Notes: generated by a model not told the origin, from the sequence alone. 64,000 nt of DNA from Bimastos eiseni (GCA_959347315.1 OY365814.1:32226387-32290386), one strand, 5' to 3'. Counted from the first letter of the stretch, positions 48,301-61,714 are shown. Numbers and translations: made by a program.

Positions 48301-51300
48301 GTGGCGCCTACTAGTCCGACTTGTCCAAAAAGAAACAGTCTCATCAAATGCGTCTGAGAGCGACTCGTAAGGGAATGTGTGCGGCTCAAGAAGGAGGTCA
48401 TTCCTTTTCGCCGTAGATCCCAAGCTTCTTTTACAAGACTCACCAATGACCTCGCCTTTCTGGGACTTTCCAAAACCAGTTATCCTGCCTGGTTGACCGT
48501 GATCAACAGGTGGGCATTGGTACCGCTCTGTCTGCACGCACACTTTGTACTCCTGGAGTGTAATAGTGAGCTGTCCTCCAATATCTATTACAGATTAGAT
48601 AGTCTTTAATTCCCCAATTAGTCGTAGGGAACCTTGGAATCAAATTACAACATTACGCCTATTGCTCTGTCACACTGATCGGTCTGGAAAACAAAAACTT
48701 GAAGGACTCCCTCTCATCGATGACTTGACGCGTGTGTCGCGAATAGACTCTTGCCCTACGCTTGGCTATCAAGAAACGTTTCATGAGTTTAGACATTACG
48801 ATTATGATTACGACTAGACACACATGTGCTACACGGCATAGGTGTTCCCTATTTGTTGTTATCGATATTGGACGACCGACCTTTCTTGAAGGTGGAGTTG
48901 AGGATATCCCACAGTTCGCAGACGTCGACCTCACCGTCTTCTCCGGCCAATTTCAGGAAAGCCTCATGTCCAATCGTTTCGCTGTTCTTGTCCTTGGAAT
49001 GAATCTCCCCGAGAGCATCGCACTGGAACGACAAAAAGACACACTCAGAGACACATCGACACATCTGAGCGGACACCCCCAACGGTTGGGGCAAGGTTTG
49101 TGTTCATATAAACCACTATTGACGCGATCATGAATGCACATAAGTATGCATGTATAATTTGTAGGCTCTATGAGTACACATATATGTGCATGTGCGTATG
49201 CATGCATTTGAATGTGGAAATCAGAAGAAGAGCAGGCAACACCAGACAGAATGAGGCGAAAGTTATATCTGTTTGGAAACATTTGCAGAACGAAGGACAA
49301 TGGGCTAATGAAGACTGTGGTGTTAGGAGCTATGGATGAAAAAACCACAAGAGGAAGGCCATGTAAGGAATGGATTGACGATATCAAAGAGTGGTGTGAG
49401 GATTAAATGTATGCGTTGACAAGGAAAGTGCAAGACCGAAGACTTGGAAAAGATGCATTGGACACTCACGGTCAATGAGTCCGAGGATATATGATGATGA
49501 TGATAATGTGTGCAGATATTGTTCCTTGTCAGATCCACCTTAGCATCATCTTGTGATTCTATTTCCATTTGACTTATTGGCTTAGTGCAATAATTATAAA
49601 AACTTGATGCATTGATTGAAGTATGCCTGCATAAATTTATGTATGTAAATTGATGTTAAGTTCAATTGGCAGAAGTTGTTTACCTTGATATCGGCAGCAG
49701 TCGTCTCTTGATCGAGCTCCCTATACAGAATAACAGTAAACACAATTAGACAAGCATGAAATAGCGTTGAACTAGTCTTCAGATATCTCAACGATTGCTA
49801 CTCGCGCATTGAGTGATAAATGCAGCAACTCGTCTGATTTCCCGCCTTCCTTGCTTGTCACATGTCTCGACCTTTACGACTGAGCACTTACACTAGCTTC
49901 CATTAATAGCCCGCATTCGTTTATAAGCTCTTTTCCTTATATCCAGGGCGCTTTGGGTCAGGCTCCACACTATCTTTGTGACCTTATCCGTCGTCCTTCA
50001 TCGGCTGCCTCTGGTCGCCCGCATCGTTCTTTACACCGACTTAACCTCTTGGTACCTCGGACTAGGACTGCTTCTTTCCATACTCCTCAGTTTGCCCTTT
50101 ACTTTAGAATGATATGCCTTCTATGACTCGCTCTTGCATTATAGCTGTCGGTGGGAGACTACACCTGTTTCTGCCCGTTCTCTTAAGGCTTTTCTTTCTC
50201 GCTGTGCTTTTGCATTTGAATCGCCACTGATTATGTTGCACTCAGAGAGGCGCTATTAACTTCTCCAAATACAATACAGATAGATTATTGTAAGGATCTA
50301 CCCTTCCCACGCACCTCGCTTCATCAGTCTTTCGCTCACTGAAGACTCGCAGAATAAAGTCTCCTTCCTCGTTTGGCTCAAAAGTTGACGGGACGACTAC
50401 GTAGTCACCAATGGGCAGCTTATGGCGGCACGTAACCTCGCGCAGGTCAGTGAACTCTTTTGGCCGTGCAACGACTGGTCGGTCGAAGAAACTCTTGTCA
50501 AGGACACCATTCACTGATTCAGAGGCCTGGAAACAGATCAGAATTAAACGATAACACCTGGCAAACATCACAATTGAATTCGATGGTAAAAATCTCAATT
50601 ATCATAATCATCATTAAGAAAGTCGCCATCAAAATTGTCATCAGCATGATCAGCACCAACATCATCGTCATCAGTGTCATCGCCGTCAGCATCATAAAAT
50701 CTTTTTCCTTATCACCTCCATTATCAACAGCATCATCAACATCATCAGAATAATTGTAATCATGCTCGTGATGGTTGGAGGACCGCTTAGACCAATCATC
50801 GTCATCATGAATAAAATAATTACAATCTACATCATCAAATTCATCAGTAATCTCCTCATCGAAATCATCGAATGTCTCTATTCATCGACATAATCGTAAA
50901 ACTCGTGATCATCATTACCATCATCATAATCATTGTCATTGTCGTCGTAATCATAATTATCGTCCGTCACCATAATCGTCTACGGCAATACCCTCATTAT
51001 CAGCAGGAACTGCAACAGCAACGCAATATCACAAACATTGAAACCATCTTCGTCGTCATCATCATCGTCATTGAACTTGCCTTGTAGACGGCGTATCCGA
51101 TGTTGAGGTAACCCTTTCCCTCCTTCCGCATCTGTCGTCTCTGTTTCTGCATCAGACCAATGATGATGGATCCATTGCCATTTTCATCATCACTGTCTGC
51201 TTCCGTAATCTTTACGTGGTATTGAGGGTTCGTCCAGAACGTAGCTACACACAAGACAAAGATATATTAAGGCCATCGTAACGTAATATTCGTAGCCACA

Positions 51301-54137
51301 TATTTCGACGCTACTGAAGTCCCAAATTTATACAGAGACACTATCCAGACCCAAACAGTAGAAAACCATGATAAAAAAGTAGCTCTGCAGTGTGTTAAAT
51401 TTTGAGGTAACTATAGGTTGTTAGAGGTAAACGTAGGTAGATAGATGCAAATAATAGGCAGATAGAGGTGGATGGATGCATGCAGGGGTAAATGGTGGAG
51501 TCTGCTTGTTTATTAACAAAGACATTAAAGTCGCCCTCCTCTTTTTTCCAAGCATGGGTCTGGCACTGTGACAAAGCGAACTTTGGCTGAGTTTCATACG
51601 TAATAGAAGGTAAACATAGGCAGACAAAGACTTAGTATGAGTTGTTCAAAGACCGATAACTAAACAAACCTGGCGAATTCTAACAATGGACACCTGGTCA
51701 TTGATTCTAACAGTAACTTACATTTGTAGTTTCTGCTTCCTCCTGCATTGACCCTGCGGTGCCAGGAGCTGGCGAAGAGGCAGCCTCCCCACCTGCATGC
51801 TCCCTTATGCGTCCCGCACTCTGAAATGCTTTCAGGACCAAGATAACAGATCTCCAGACGCTCAAAGTTCGACACGAAGTCCTTGAAGGACATCCTAGAA
51901 ATTCAGAAAATCACCAAGATTACTATGCTTTCAAACCTGAATCCGACTCCCACATTGTTACCTGCAGAAGTGTTACTCGGAAACTTTTCTTCGCACTAAC
52001 GCGAACATAATTGCAAAATCTGATCATACTATCGTAACTCCTAACAAATAGGACTGGAAATCATTAGGAGTTACGATTGCACGATCAGACCTGTACAAGT
52101 GTCTGAAAATTGCTTCTAAGAAATTAGTTCATATAGGGAAAGGATAAATAGTCTTCATTCATAATATGCATAGGTTGTGCAAGCTATGGCACCAAGTACA
52201 GACATAAGTAGGACACAAGTTGTGGTGTTACGGAAGAAGTCCTCATGGAATCCATCATATCCATTGGAATGCATTCCTCATTCACTATCTCGGAGGGACA
52301 GATGGTGAATGAACTTCATGTTATTCCTTCACTGGGATGCACTCCCCATTAATTGACTCCCCACCCAACCCCAATCATACCCTAGCCCTAGCAGCAAACG
52401 GACTGGAAACAAAGACTTGGTGATTCGCCCGACACGTATTCTGACTGAAACTATCCTCAAAATCCCGGCTCTACTTGCCAGATGATGAAAGACAGTAACG
52501 GTACAGTAACAGTACAGTAACAGTACAGTAACAGTACAGTAACAGTATCAGTAATGGTACAGGATGAAGGAGGAGGATATGCAGCGTGAAAGTTGAAGAC
52601 ATTGGAAGTTCGAACCTACCTAAAGGCAGACAACCCAAAGAAGAAGACTTACCAGAACTCTCCGTCATGGTCGCAAGTGAGACCAATCTTACGCTTCTCC
52701 TCGGCCGACACCTTCTGCCACTCCTTCGATCTGAACAGAATGGCAACGAAAAATATAACATAAAAGAGCGATCGGAGACACAGACAAACTAATGTATGAC
52801 AACAGTGTCCAAGAGACCGAATGCAGATCAAATCATAGATATAATCATAATGAAAATAGTAATAGTAATGGTAATTGTAATAATAAATATAATAATTATT
52901 ATTAGAGTAATTATAATGATGATAATAATATTAGTTATGGTAATGGTAATAATTTATATAATAATAATAATTAGTAGTCACCATTTAGCACAAAAATAAT
53001 GACACTGCAACAGGGCTTCTGAACACGCATATAGCAAAACAGAATTATGAACTTGTGACTGAAGTATAAACGGTCATCTAGGCATTTTACATGGATATAA
53101 TCAAACCATAGAAGACATATCACGTTTGTTTACCCATCACTCCAAGCCCCCTTCCACTCGTGACCGTCACCCCATGGGTTGCGAATGCGGATCATCCGAA
53201 TCTTTTTCTCGCATTGAATTTGAATCTGTGAAAGAAAAAGATGTTGTTACCTCTGCAGGTAGCCATGATCCACAAGTTCGTAAATTTAAATAAGCCCTAT
53301 AAAATAATATCATTATTAGTAGTAGGAAAAATGGTATGGCATCGTGTCAGACTGTCTGTATGATCATTACAGTACTCGCTACTCAGAAGTGCTCATAATG
53401 TTTCAGCCCCGAGGAAATTAGAAAGAAGTAAGACAACGAAGGGATGAGGGTGGGACCAGCTGAAGGCTTACTATGGAATTCTGGGGGTGGGTTGTTCCAC
53501 ACTGAAGGATCCACGAAGGCACGGGGTGGTGTCATGGCAGTCCATGCTTACGGAATTAGGAGATCAAGTCGATCAGCAGAGCGGAGAGGACGGAAGGAGA
53601 CAGCAGACAGAGGTTTGCACATGTGATATTTCGGAGCCAAAGATTATGCAAGTTTATCCACGACGACTATTTGAATTGAATAGTTATTTAAATAATGAGT
53701 ATGAACTGGCAAATCAATTTTCTTGTGACCGAGAATGTTAAACATGCAAAAGAATGGGTTTATAAAATAAATAAAAATTACTAAGTAAAGTCGTGAAAAT
53801 GAAATTCAAATTAAGTACAGATGACCTTCTCAGATCCATCAAGGAAAGATTAGTCTATCATACATGACAGGTATTGTCTCAGTTTGTCTCTATAGATTTC
53901 TATCGTATCATACAAACCGTTTGGACGTCCGTTATGCTATACACGTGGCCAGTGATCAGGCCATTGCACAGCTGTTCCTCCGGTTTTCCTGATGCCTGGA
54001 AGACGAACAACAGTAAAAGAGTCCTTATGCAAGCAGGAATTTTTATAGCGCCGCTCAACTCATCAGTGCTTTCGACGGGCGTCTGGCTTGGGCTAAAGAC
54101 TAGAATAGTCGTAAGGCATTCTCCGGAGCTGGTTAAG

Positions 54138-54174
<37 letters not shown>

Positions 54175-57100
54175 TACGATACTTTATTACACTCATCAGG
54201 CACAGTTCAATAATCGATTAATCGGGATTTAGATAATAGGAAACATTTCAGGCATCGAAGAACATTAACTGACTTTGAAGAATCACAAGACGTGAGGGAA
54301 CATTGCGGAAGTATCGGGACACGCACCTTTGCAGTAAGGAAAAATCAGCATGAGTAATGAGATCTTGGAACATTAGGCGCCATTGGTTCTTGCTTCATGA
54401 GTCCACAAACACTACGGAACATTTCAAGAACGGAGGACATCGTGGTACATTTCGATCGTTAAATAACACTGACTTGTCCTTCCCGAAGAGGCGCTAGAAA
54501 AATCTATGTATCATCCTTAAATGATTCAGATAGCCTAATAGCTGAATGATCTGTTTTGCTACAAATTGATAGTTTCAATAAACTTCCTTTGATTTCATTT
54601 CTTGAAATAGGTGACTTGTGTGTGGTTGTGCTAGTGCGTGCGTGAATTTTTAATGGAGAGAGGCAAAGTTTAAAATTGTTGGCATGGGGTCGAACAGTGA
54701 TAACAATAATACAATTATAAAATTATACGAGATGAACGTACGTCGATGGAGCAGCCCATCAGAGATCCCTTGTTCCAGGCCCTCGACATGACCTCAAAGA
54801 GATCGCACGGAGCGTTACCCTTGAGTTCGAATCTCTCGATCAATCCCCCGGTAAAGTCAGTCAGAGCATCGCTCGCCACTCCCCAGCTCAAAGCCTCATA
54901 CGATCCGTTCAACCTACGACACACATAATAATCGTCATCATCATCATACCATAATTTCAATCGTAATCGTTATTACAAATTCGTATTATTATCACAATTA
55001 CTATAATTATTGATATCATTATTCAAAGTACTAGCTAAGTAACAACGCTTGTAATGAGTAATAATCAAGGAATGGGGACCAATATGAGTATCATTTATTA
55101 GATTTTCTAGGCGCCCTTTGCACAATATTTGCTGGTGCACGACTGTAATCGTTTGTTACTCAGTTACAGGTCCTACTGCCCGAAAGCAGCACAGTAAATC
55201 CAATTTAAGAGAAAAGGGAGAACATTTGAATAGAGGTACTTTCATAATACATAACTACATAATAACTGCTACACAACACACATAGCTTGAGAAAGTGCAA
55301 AGAGGAACTAAAAAAAGATATTAAACTTCAAGGGTTTCAACTATGAAGTAAACTTGAAAAGTTGTGTCAATTTCAATACGATACCGTACGTAGGTTTATC
55401 ACGGGCGATTGCGAACTAAATGTGGAAACCACTAATGAAAGAAATCGATTTTTAAAGCGTTAACGGGAAATTGGGAGGTCCTACTACAGACCAAGAAGTA
55501 ATGTCGTAGAATGCTAAGCAACCAATTCCAGAAATTTGAACCGAACCCGGCTAAGCTTCAATGACGCTCTGTGGACGTTCTTGTTGGGAGAACAGCAACA
55601 AGGGAATATGGCGATTGCCTGTTTTTCTCCCTAATTTCCGTCCTATTGAGATTGTCAATGTATGGTGCAAGTGCAGCAGAGATAGCCACGCATCTGTGGT
55701 GTTGCAGTTAAACGACACTGTATGATAACAAAGACCATTAGCGTCGCCCTCCTATTTTATCCAGGATTGAGAGTGCAAGCAGTGATTTTATACCCATGTC
55801 CACGGGTTGACAGACCAGCATAAAAAACCCTTTAGACTTTAGCACACCAAATAAGCGAGAAGTTAAGATAAGAAGTTAAGCGCCCTTGTAGCGGCATGAC
55901 CTACGTTACAGCGCTCTAGAAATTGTCCATTCAATAATAATGAACCGATGACAACACTGTGACTCACTTTGCATACGCCTTTTCAAGGAGGGCGCTCCAG
56001 AACTCGTTTCCTTCCTTTGAGTGCATGTAAATCAGTTTGTTTTCCTGTGTAGGAAGACGATCGTCAATGAGGACCTCAACCCATCGTCCGTATTGCCAGA
56101 AGTGGAATCGGAACACCCCTGTAACGCATAATGTTCCATGATCACATGGCGGAACATTTATCTAAAATATTTCGTCCAGACAGAGCGAAACTTTTGTAGA
56201 CAAACCCGGTTTAGTACATTCTGAATCAGAACCAAGTTGAACATTATTTAGGACGCTGGTCAACAGCAATAATATTGAAATTGAACAGAAGGTTAAAGTT
56301 CATGAAATACATCATGCAGTTTATTGAGCAGTCGGAGAATACGGCCTTGCTTGTAAGTTGTAACTTAGACTCACTCATCTGCCGTGGCTCAGAGAATGAA
56401 GTCACTAATTCCTCTTGTTCATCTAGGTAACTCGAAATTGCAGCCAAGGTAAGAGGCACCCTTGAATTCAATTTCACAAATGTGGGTTACCATTGCCATA
56501 CAGCTTTGCCAGGCTGTACCACAGAGAGTAACTGATTATTCTACTCACTTTTCCAAAACATCATCTTACCATACTTTCCATTACTGCACCCCACCCCACA
56601 TTACCTCATCGTACCCATCTGATCTTATCTATCTGTGCTATACCTTACCTTTGACATGACATGAGGTGTTTCATGAAAATGAAGCACCTCAACAAATCTT
56701 AACTATATCTTTGACCAATGATGCTATAATGTATTTTACAACATAGAAATTGACACGGGTTACATACCGGCGTATTCCTTGTCAAAGGACTGTCCAGTTG
56801 GAATGACTCTGTTCAGAAGAATCTGATTTGTGGTCAGACTCGACACAGCGGCCAAAAACCAGCAGTCATCTATGATAAAGAAAATCAATTGGCATCATTT
56901 TGTATCGCCTCTCACCCTTATAACAGTGATCGAAGCCCTCCTAAAATGTGCGAAAGCATGATAAAACTATAGGCAAGATGTGCCCAAGCTGGCACTAAAA
57001 TTAACCCAAAATAGGGGTGAGACATACCCAATATCATGTACATGTAGTCTAGCGCAGAGAGCGCCTCTGAGTAGTGTTCTTCTTGATGATGCGCTATATC

Positions 57101-58304
57101 AAGCTAAAAATTGCAGGAACACTTAATAAAAAACAAATTCTGCATAATACGTACTTAAGATGCCTTGGTTGACGTCCATACGATTCGCTCCATCGACAAA
57201 CAGCTGAGGATTGGAACAAATTTCCTGAAACAATTCGCAACCATTATGGTAATGATTGTGTTTCGTGCATGTAATCCAAGAATGCGTTTCAGCAACACAA
57301 GAAACCTATTCTTTTTATCCGGGTTAGGCATCATAGAAGCCGCTGTGTTACTAACCGGAATTAATTAATAGGCTAGGCTAAGCCTCATCTGCTGGGTTCC
57401 CACTTTTCAGTTTATCAGCTAAGATGCTTTATAATTGTTAAATTAACCATAATCAATATCTTTAGATTACTTTAATTTAGTTACTTGTAGCTGCCTTGCA
57501 TAACTTGAATGCCCGTCCCACATAGTTGCCATGACCATAGATGCCAGGACCATAGATGCGATGACATGGATAAGCACCCAGGCGTTCCCAGATGACTCCT
57601 CTACGCTAACTGTAATTGACATATAATTATTTTGATTTTAAATTCTACTTGATAAATTCTGCTGCATAAATGCCATTAATGTGATGCAACGCTATGAAAT
57701 ACAAATCAAGATACTGATAATTATGATAAAAATACTTAAACTTGTGATGATACCGAAACTGATACATATTCTGATTCTGATAATGATACACTGTACTTAG
57801 AATGATACTGATAATTATCCTGAAACTGATGATGATGTTGATAATAACACTGATAATGATGATGATACCGATACTGACATTGAAACTTACACTGATAATG
57901 ACATTGATTCTGACAGTGACACTGATAATGATACTGGTAATGACAATCATACCGACACCGATACTATTAATGATACTTCAATTGATACCGATAATGATAC
58001 TATTAATGATAATGATACTGATACTGATACACCTATGAATGAAACCACTTACGCTTGGTCTTTTCCACTGGATATTCTGACACGCAGACGACTGATCACG
58101 GAAGTGGATGGAACTGGTGACTGCCGCAAAGTCTGGATCCGTCCAGAGCGATCCACTCGCCAGACACTCCGCCTTGATCTCCTCGTAGGTCTTCGTAGCC
58201 CCACCTGGACATAAAGGAACGTAGTCGCACTTCCGACTCAGACCGAAACCTGTGTCGCGGATCGTTGGACAAAATCCGGACCAGTTATTAATGACGACTG
58301 GCAT
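45388..58304 (-). CDS. Classical calpain, unit C copy, diverged in parts
   Basis: Eighteen exons give 701 residues in frame. Exons: 58053-58304, 57155-57224, 56768-56869, 55968-56118, 54742-54913, 53918-53995, 53134-53225, 52653-52730, 51722-51894, 51081-51244, 50315-50526, 49684-49720, 48881-49022, 48083-48141, 47454-47522, 46816-46894, 46146-46262, 45388-45446. Exon 2 lacks the B insertion, so the gene is open. Replacements relative to A, all in diverged tracts: Lys256Glu and Ala267Val (exon 6, Val267 directly after catalytic His266), Ser522Thr (exon 12), Pro536Ser, Glu540Asn and Arg565Trp (exon 13), Ala588Val (exon 14). Two donors also differ: exon 6 GTTTGT (A: GTATGT) and exon 14 GTATCC (A: GTGTCC). 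Its upstream region is distinct from A/B, so its expression may differ. Whether Val267 lowers activity cannot be told from sequence. Confidence 0.94.
47166..49880. other. Diverged tract 1 in unit C
   Basis: Starts at AATCAGACCTCAG (A: AATCAGAGCTCAG). Substitutions and small indels are frequent up to about 49880, after which C and A agree almost perfectly. It covers calpain exons 15 to 12. Exon 15 itself is unchanged, but exons 14, 13 and 12 carry five replacements. Confidence 0.8.
51978..54265. other. Diverged tract 2 in unit C
   Basis: Starts just right of exon 9 (GTTACTCGGAAACTTTTCTT versus GTTACTCATAAACGTTTTTT) and ends near 54265. It covers exons 8, 7 and 6, of which only exon 6 changed. 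A shorter diverged stretch, 51316-51640, precedes it, separated by an identical block containing exon 9. Confidence 0.78.
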
Positions 58305-58427
58305 TTTTGGAAGGTTTGTTGTCGACTTTTCTACTGGAAAATCTGATGGTGTCTACACAAACCGTTGTTTCCTCAACCTCTGGAATTGACTTGGATAGCG
58401 CCGATGAACTTAGTCGCTTCTGCCGAA
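58305..58427 (-). other. 5' UTR part of calpain exon, single-unit form (unit C)
   Basis: The acceptor is CGTTTCCAG and the exon begins TTCGGCAGAAGCGAC. It has one 5' UTR unit where A and B have two. It matches the ATG-proximal unit of A better than the distal one, with several substitutions. Left of about 58305 identity with A is very high, so the boundary of the homogenised tract falls at the translation start. Confidence 0.55.
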
Positions 58428-58919
58428 CTGGAAACGTAGTACAATATCATAATGTTAAAAGAAGTAATGTAATCTGATGCAACGTATGTTACGGTGTGGC
58501 AACATATGTCATGGTGAAGTGAGTGTGTAAAGCAAAGTTAACACTGTATAAGGTAGGTAAACGTATTGTAATGTAAGATAGCAAAGTTTCATGCCATGTA
58601 AAAGAAGATATTATAGCGTTCAGAGAGTGAACGTACTAGAGAGGCATTGGATGTTAAATTATGGCAGGTCTACGGATACACTACTTGAGTTAAATTATGC
58701 AAGAGAAATCAAGACAATGCCTTGCACTCCCTTAATGTTTTAGAATACCTGAGGATGTGCTCTGTTGCCGAAATCAGATTTATGCGATTCTACCCCCAAT
58801 TAGATCACTGGTGCTTTGCGCTAGGCCTCCGAATGACGCTCTAGAAGTTTGGAGATAAAGATTACTAAGTAAATAAGTTATCAAGTATATCTTTCATTGC
58901 ATCTAAGGCAAGTGGCATC

Positions 58920-59000
58920 TAATGCATATATATATAAATATATATGTAAAATATGTATTTGTATATCTTTATAAATATGAATACACATTTATATTATAAC
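58920..59000. repeat. (AT)-rich satellite-like run, unit C spacer
   Basis: GCATATATATATAAATATAT and further TA-rich words, found only in unit C. It lies between the TATA promoter and the 5' UTR exon, where A/B have the 20-bp minisatellite. Confidence 0.65.
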
Positions 59001-59142
59001 GTGTAATACACACAAATTCAGAGTAGTTGGTCATATCTTTTCCAAACACGCCTGGCTGATGAACTGGAAGATGATCCTGCAGGTTAGAAATAACCAAGTA
59101 AGACTGAACTCTCTGGATGTAAAGTCGTTTCAACAACGCGTG

Positions 59143-59153
59143 TTTATATAGCC
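59143..59153 (-). promoter_or_regulatory. TATA core promoter of the unit C calpain
   Basis: The minus strand reads GGCTATATAAACACGCGTTG, one base different from A/B over 20 bases, within an otherwise poorly matching spacer. It is about 0.84 kb upstream of the ATG at 58304. The region between promoter and 5' UTR exon differs from A/B: the 20-bp minisatellite is absent. Confidence 0.63.
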
Positions 59154-59235
59154 AATGCCAAATAGGACATCATTTCATCAAAACTAGTCATTTCATGGAA
59201 AAATTAATATAGGCGTATACGTGTGGTTGTGATTA

Positions 59236-59272
59236 TGTGTGTGTGTGTGTGTGTGTGCGCGTGCGCGCGCTT
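59236..59272. repeat. (TG)n-(CG)n alternating purine-pyrimidine run
   Basis: TGTGTGTGTGTGTGTG runs into GCGCGTGCGCGCGC about 90-120 bases upstream of the unit C TATA box. Sequences of this type favour Z-DNA. Confidence 0.75.
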
Positions 59273-60569
59273 GTGTCTCTGTTTGCGCGTACCGTTGATG
59301 GCCTGGATTTTGTAGTTCTTCGAATGCGTCCATTTCCAAAAGGGTACAGTTTCAGCAACACGTGATTTAACAATAGTCAAGGTAGACGTTCTTACGTGGA
59401 AGTGCATATGTTCTTGTGTGTCTGGCCCTGGTGACTTGATGCGTTGAAAGCGTAGGTGCTGCGGATACGGATACAACCTTTCAGGAAAGGGGCGTCGTCG
59501 TTCCACCACCTTGAACTTACATAGCCAGGGTAATGTATTGGGTGCTTGATACTGCTTGCGGATGGGGTTGGTGGCGTGGGTGGTGTGGGGCCGTCCTCGT
59601 AATTTTTTATTCTCTGAAAGAGGAGTTGAATCATATTCTTATTAATTTCAGTCAACGACGTGGAATGAAATATGATGTATTCGGCCACATGGGACGTGTT
59701 TACAGAACCGAGGAGGTCCTAAAGGCGCAGACATTCTGAACTCTAGATTTAGATGGAGAGTCTGAGATGCTGGTGGTGCGTTGCATATCATGAGCAAAAA
59801 CTCACAAATTCGAAATTAAACTCGTTTTTGTCACTGCCATTGAATCGGTAACTAAGATATGATATAGAGACAATTTTTCAAGGAGTCAGATGATATGATT
59901 TTGTTAATAAATGAAGAATGTTTGTTAGTGTGCGGTACTCGTTTGTTGTAACGCAATAAGGTATTGGAGAAATGTGGTAAAGCGTGGTCAATTTTACTTC
60001 TTATATAAATTGATCGTTTGAATTGTCCCATAATATTAGTGCGGTTAATTCATCGCAAATCGTACTGCGGTGTGCTGCTAAGTTGTTTTACCTGTTCTGT
60101 ATCAAAACGCCAATCGTGGTCCAAATGCCTTGAACACGGTATCATTAAGCACCTGTGATCTTTCGAAAATTCATATAGGTCTACAGTGACTGTTACTGAC
60201 GCGTTTTTTCAATCGGAATAACATCTCGCCATTGGTGTTTTTAATAGAAGAAACCTTCTTCAAATGTATCAATAAATGCAGCCGCTTATTTCGCTTTTAT
60301 TTACAGGACCTACCAATAACGATTTTCTCAGTTCCATACGTAAGCCCCTGCCTTCTCCATTATATTGCGATCTTAGACCTCAATGACCAGCAATTCACTC
60401 TAACTAATCGCGTCTTTTCAATGTATCATCTACACATTAAGTGAAAAACGGAAAATGTTATCTTCTGCGACAGTATTATCGTAAGAAAAACGATGTACTG
60501 ATCAGGGACATGACTGTTTAAGTCTAACAAATGCTTGACAAGAGTTTTTCCATGCTTAAGCGCACGCTC

Positions 60570-60955
60570 GCGTTTCTCTCTTTCTCTCTCTCTCCCTCTC
60601 TCTCCCTCTCTCTCTCTCTCTCTCTTTTTCTCTCTCTTTTTCTCTCCCTCTCTCTGTCTCTCTGTCTGTCTCTCTGTCTCTTTGTCTCTCGTCTCTCTGT
60701 CTCTGTCTCTCTCTATCTCTATCTCTCTCGCTCCCCCTCTCGCTCTCTCTCTCTCCCTTCCTCTCTCTCTTCCTTTCTCTCTCTCTTCCTCTCTCTCTCC
60801 CTCCGTCCCTCTCTCCCTCCGTCCATCTCTCTTTCTTTTTATCTCTCTCTCCCTCCCTCTCTCTCTCTTTGTCTCGCTCTCTCTCCCCTCCCTCTCTCTC
60901 CCTCTCCATCTCTGTCCCTCCCTCCCTCCCTCCCTCTCTCCCTCCCTCCCTGGTG
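60570..60955. repeat. (TC)n tract, about 390 bp, unit C spacer
   Basis: Almost pure C/T on the plus strand (CTCTCTCC and variants). All long frames through it (Ser/Leu plus strand, Arg/Glu minus strand) are compositional. It abuts the LINE relic at 60956. Confidence 0.9.
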
Positions 60956-61335
60956 TGGCCAGTAACAACGTATGGTTGCGAAGCCTGGACGTTAAACTCT
61001 AGGAAAAATGCGTTCAAGCGTATGAAGACCAGTGCATTAGAAAGATGATGAGAATTTCTTGGACACAAAATGATTACCAACAAGCGGGAACACGAATTGG
61101 CAGAGGCCAGAAATTAACTGTTGGAACATGTCCAGGCACGAAAACTGCGCTACTTCGGACATAATAATTATGAGACAACCATGGGACAACAGATTTCGTC
61201 GATGGGAAAAAGGATCGCGGAAGGATTAGAACAATAATTTTGATGTTAACTGGGTTAAGGGGAACTGGTCTAATGAGCGTAGTACGTGATGTTCGAGGCT
61301 GGGCTAATCGACGGCATGATGATGACATGACTCTT
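60956..61335 (+). mobile_element. RTE-type LINE reverse-transcriptase relic, unit C spacer
   Basis: The plus strand reads WPVTTYGCEAWTLNSRK and, after a one-base frameshift, KCVQAYEDQCIRKMMRISWT, the C-terminal part of RTE-clade reverse transcriptases. Further frameshifts and stops follow. It ends near GATGATGAC. Found only in unit C. Confidence 0.7.
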
Positions 61336-61714
61336 ATCAATAAAAATGACACTAAAAATGACTTTATCATGAGACTAAAGACCTCGCAACACGTTTCAAT
61401 AGTTTATTCTGACTTGCTGCCTAGAAGTTTAACGTTATTTTGCACTAAGCAAAATATTCATTCGTTTGGGACCTTCAGAGATTTTAGGTCCGGTTGGCAC
61501 GGGTCCAGTGCGCTTGCACGTAAAGTCGTAAACACAGCTCTGTCATCAACCAATCAAGAGGTCTGTACAGTGTAAGACTAACCACGAGGTCTTTGCGCAT
61601 GTTTGCTTAGACGTCTGACCAATATTACAATATATTACAATGCAAATGTGATTAATTGTCGATATTGTCCTTCTTGCAATTAGTCAAGAAGTTACCACAC
61701 ACCTCGGCCGCGCA

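Noticed and set aside
60426..61083. Long Arg/Glu and Ser/Leu frames on both strands in the unit C spacer
   Set aside because: Produced by the (TC)n tract, which leaves all frames free of stops.
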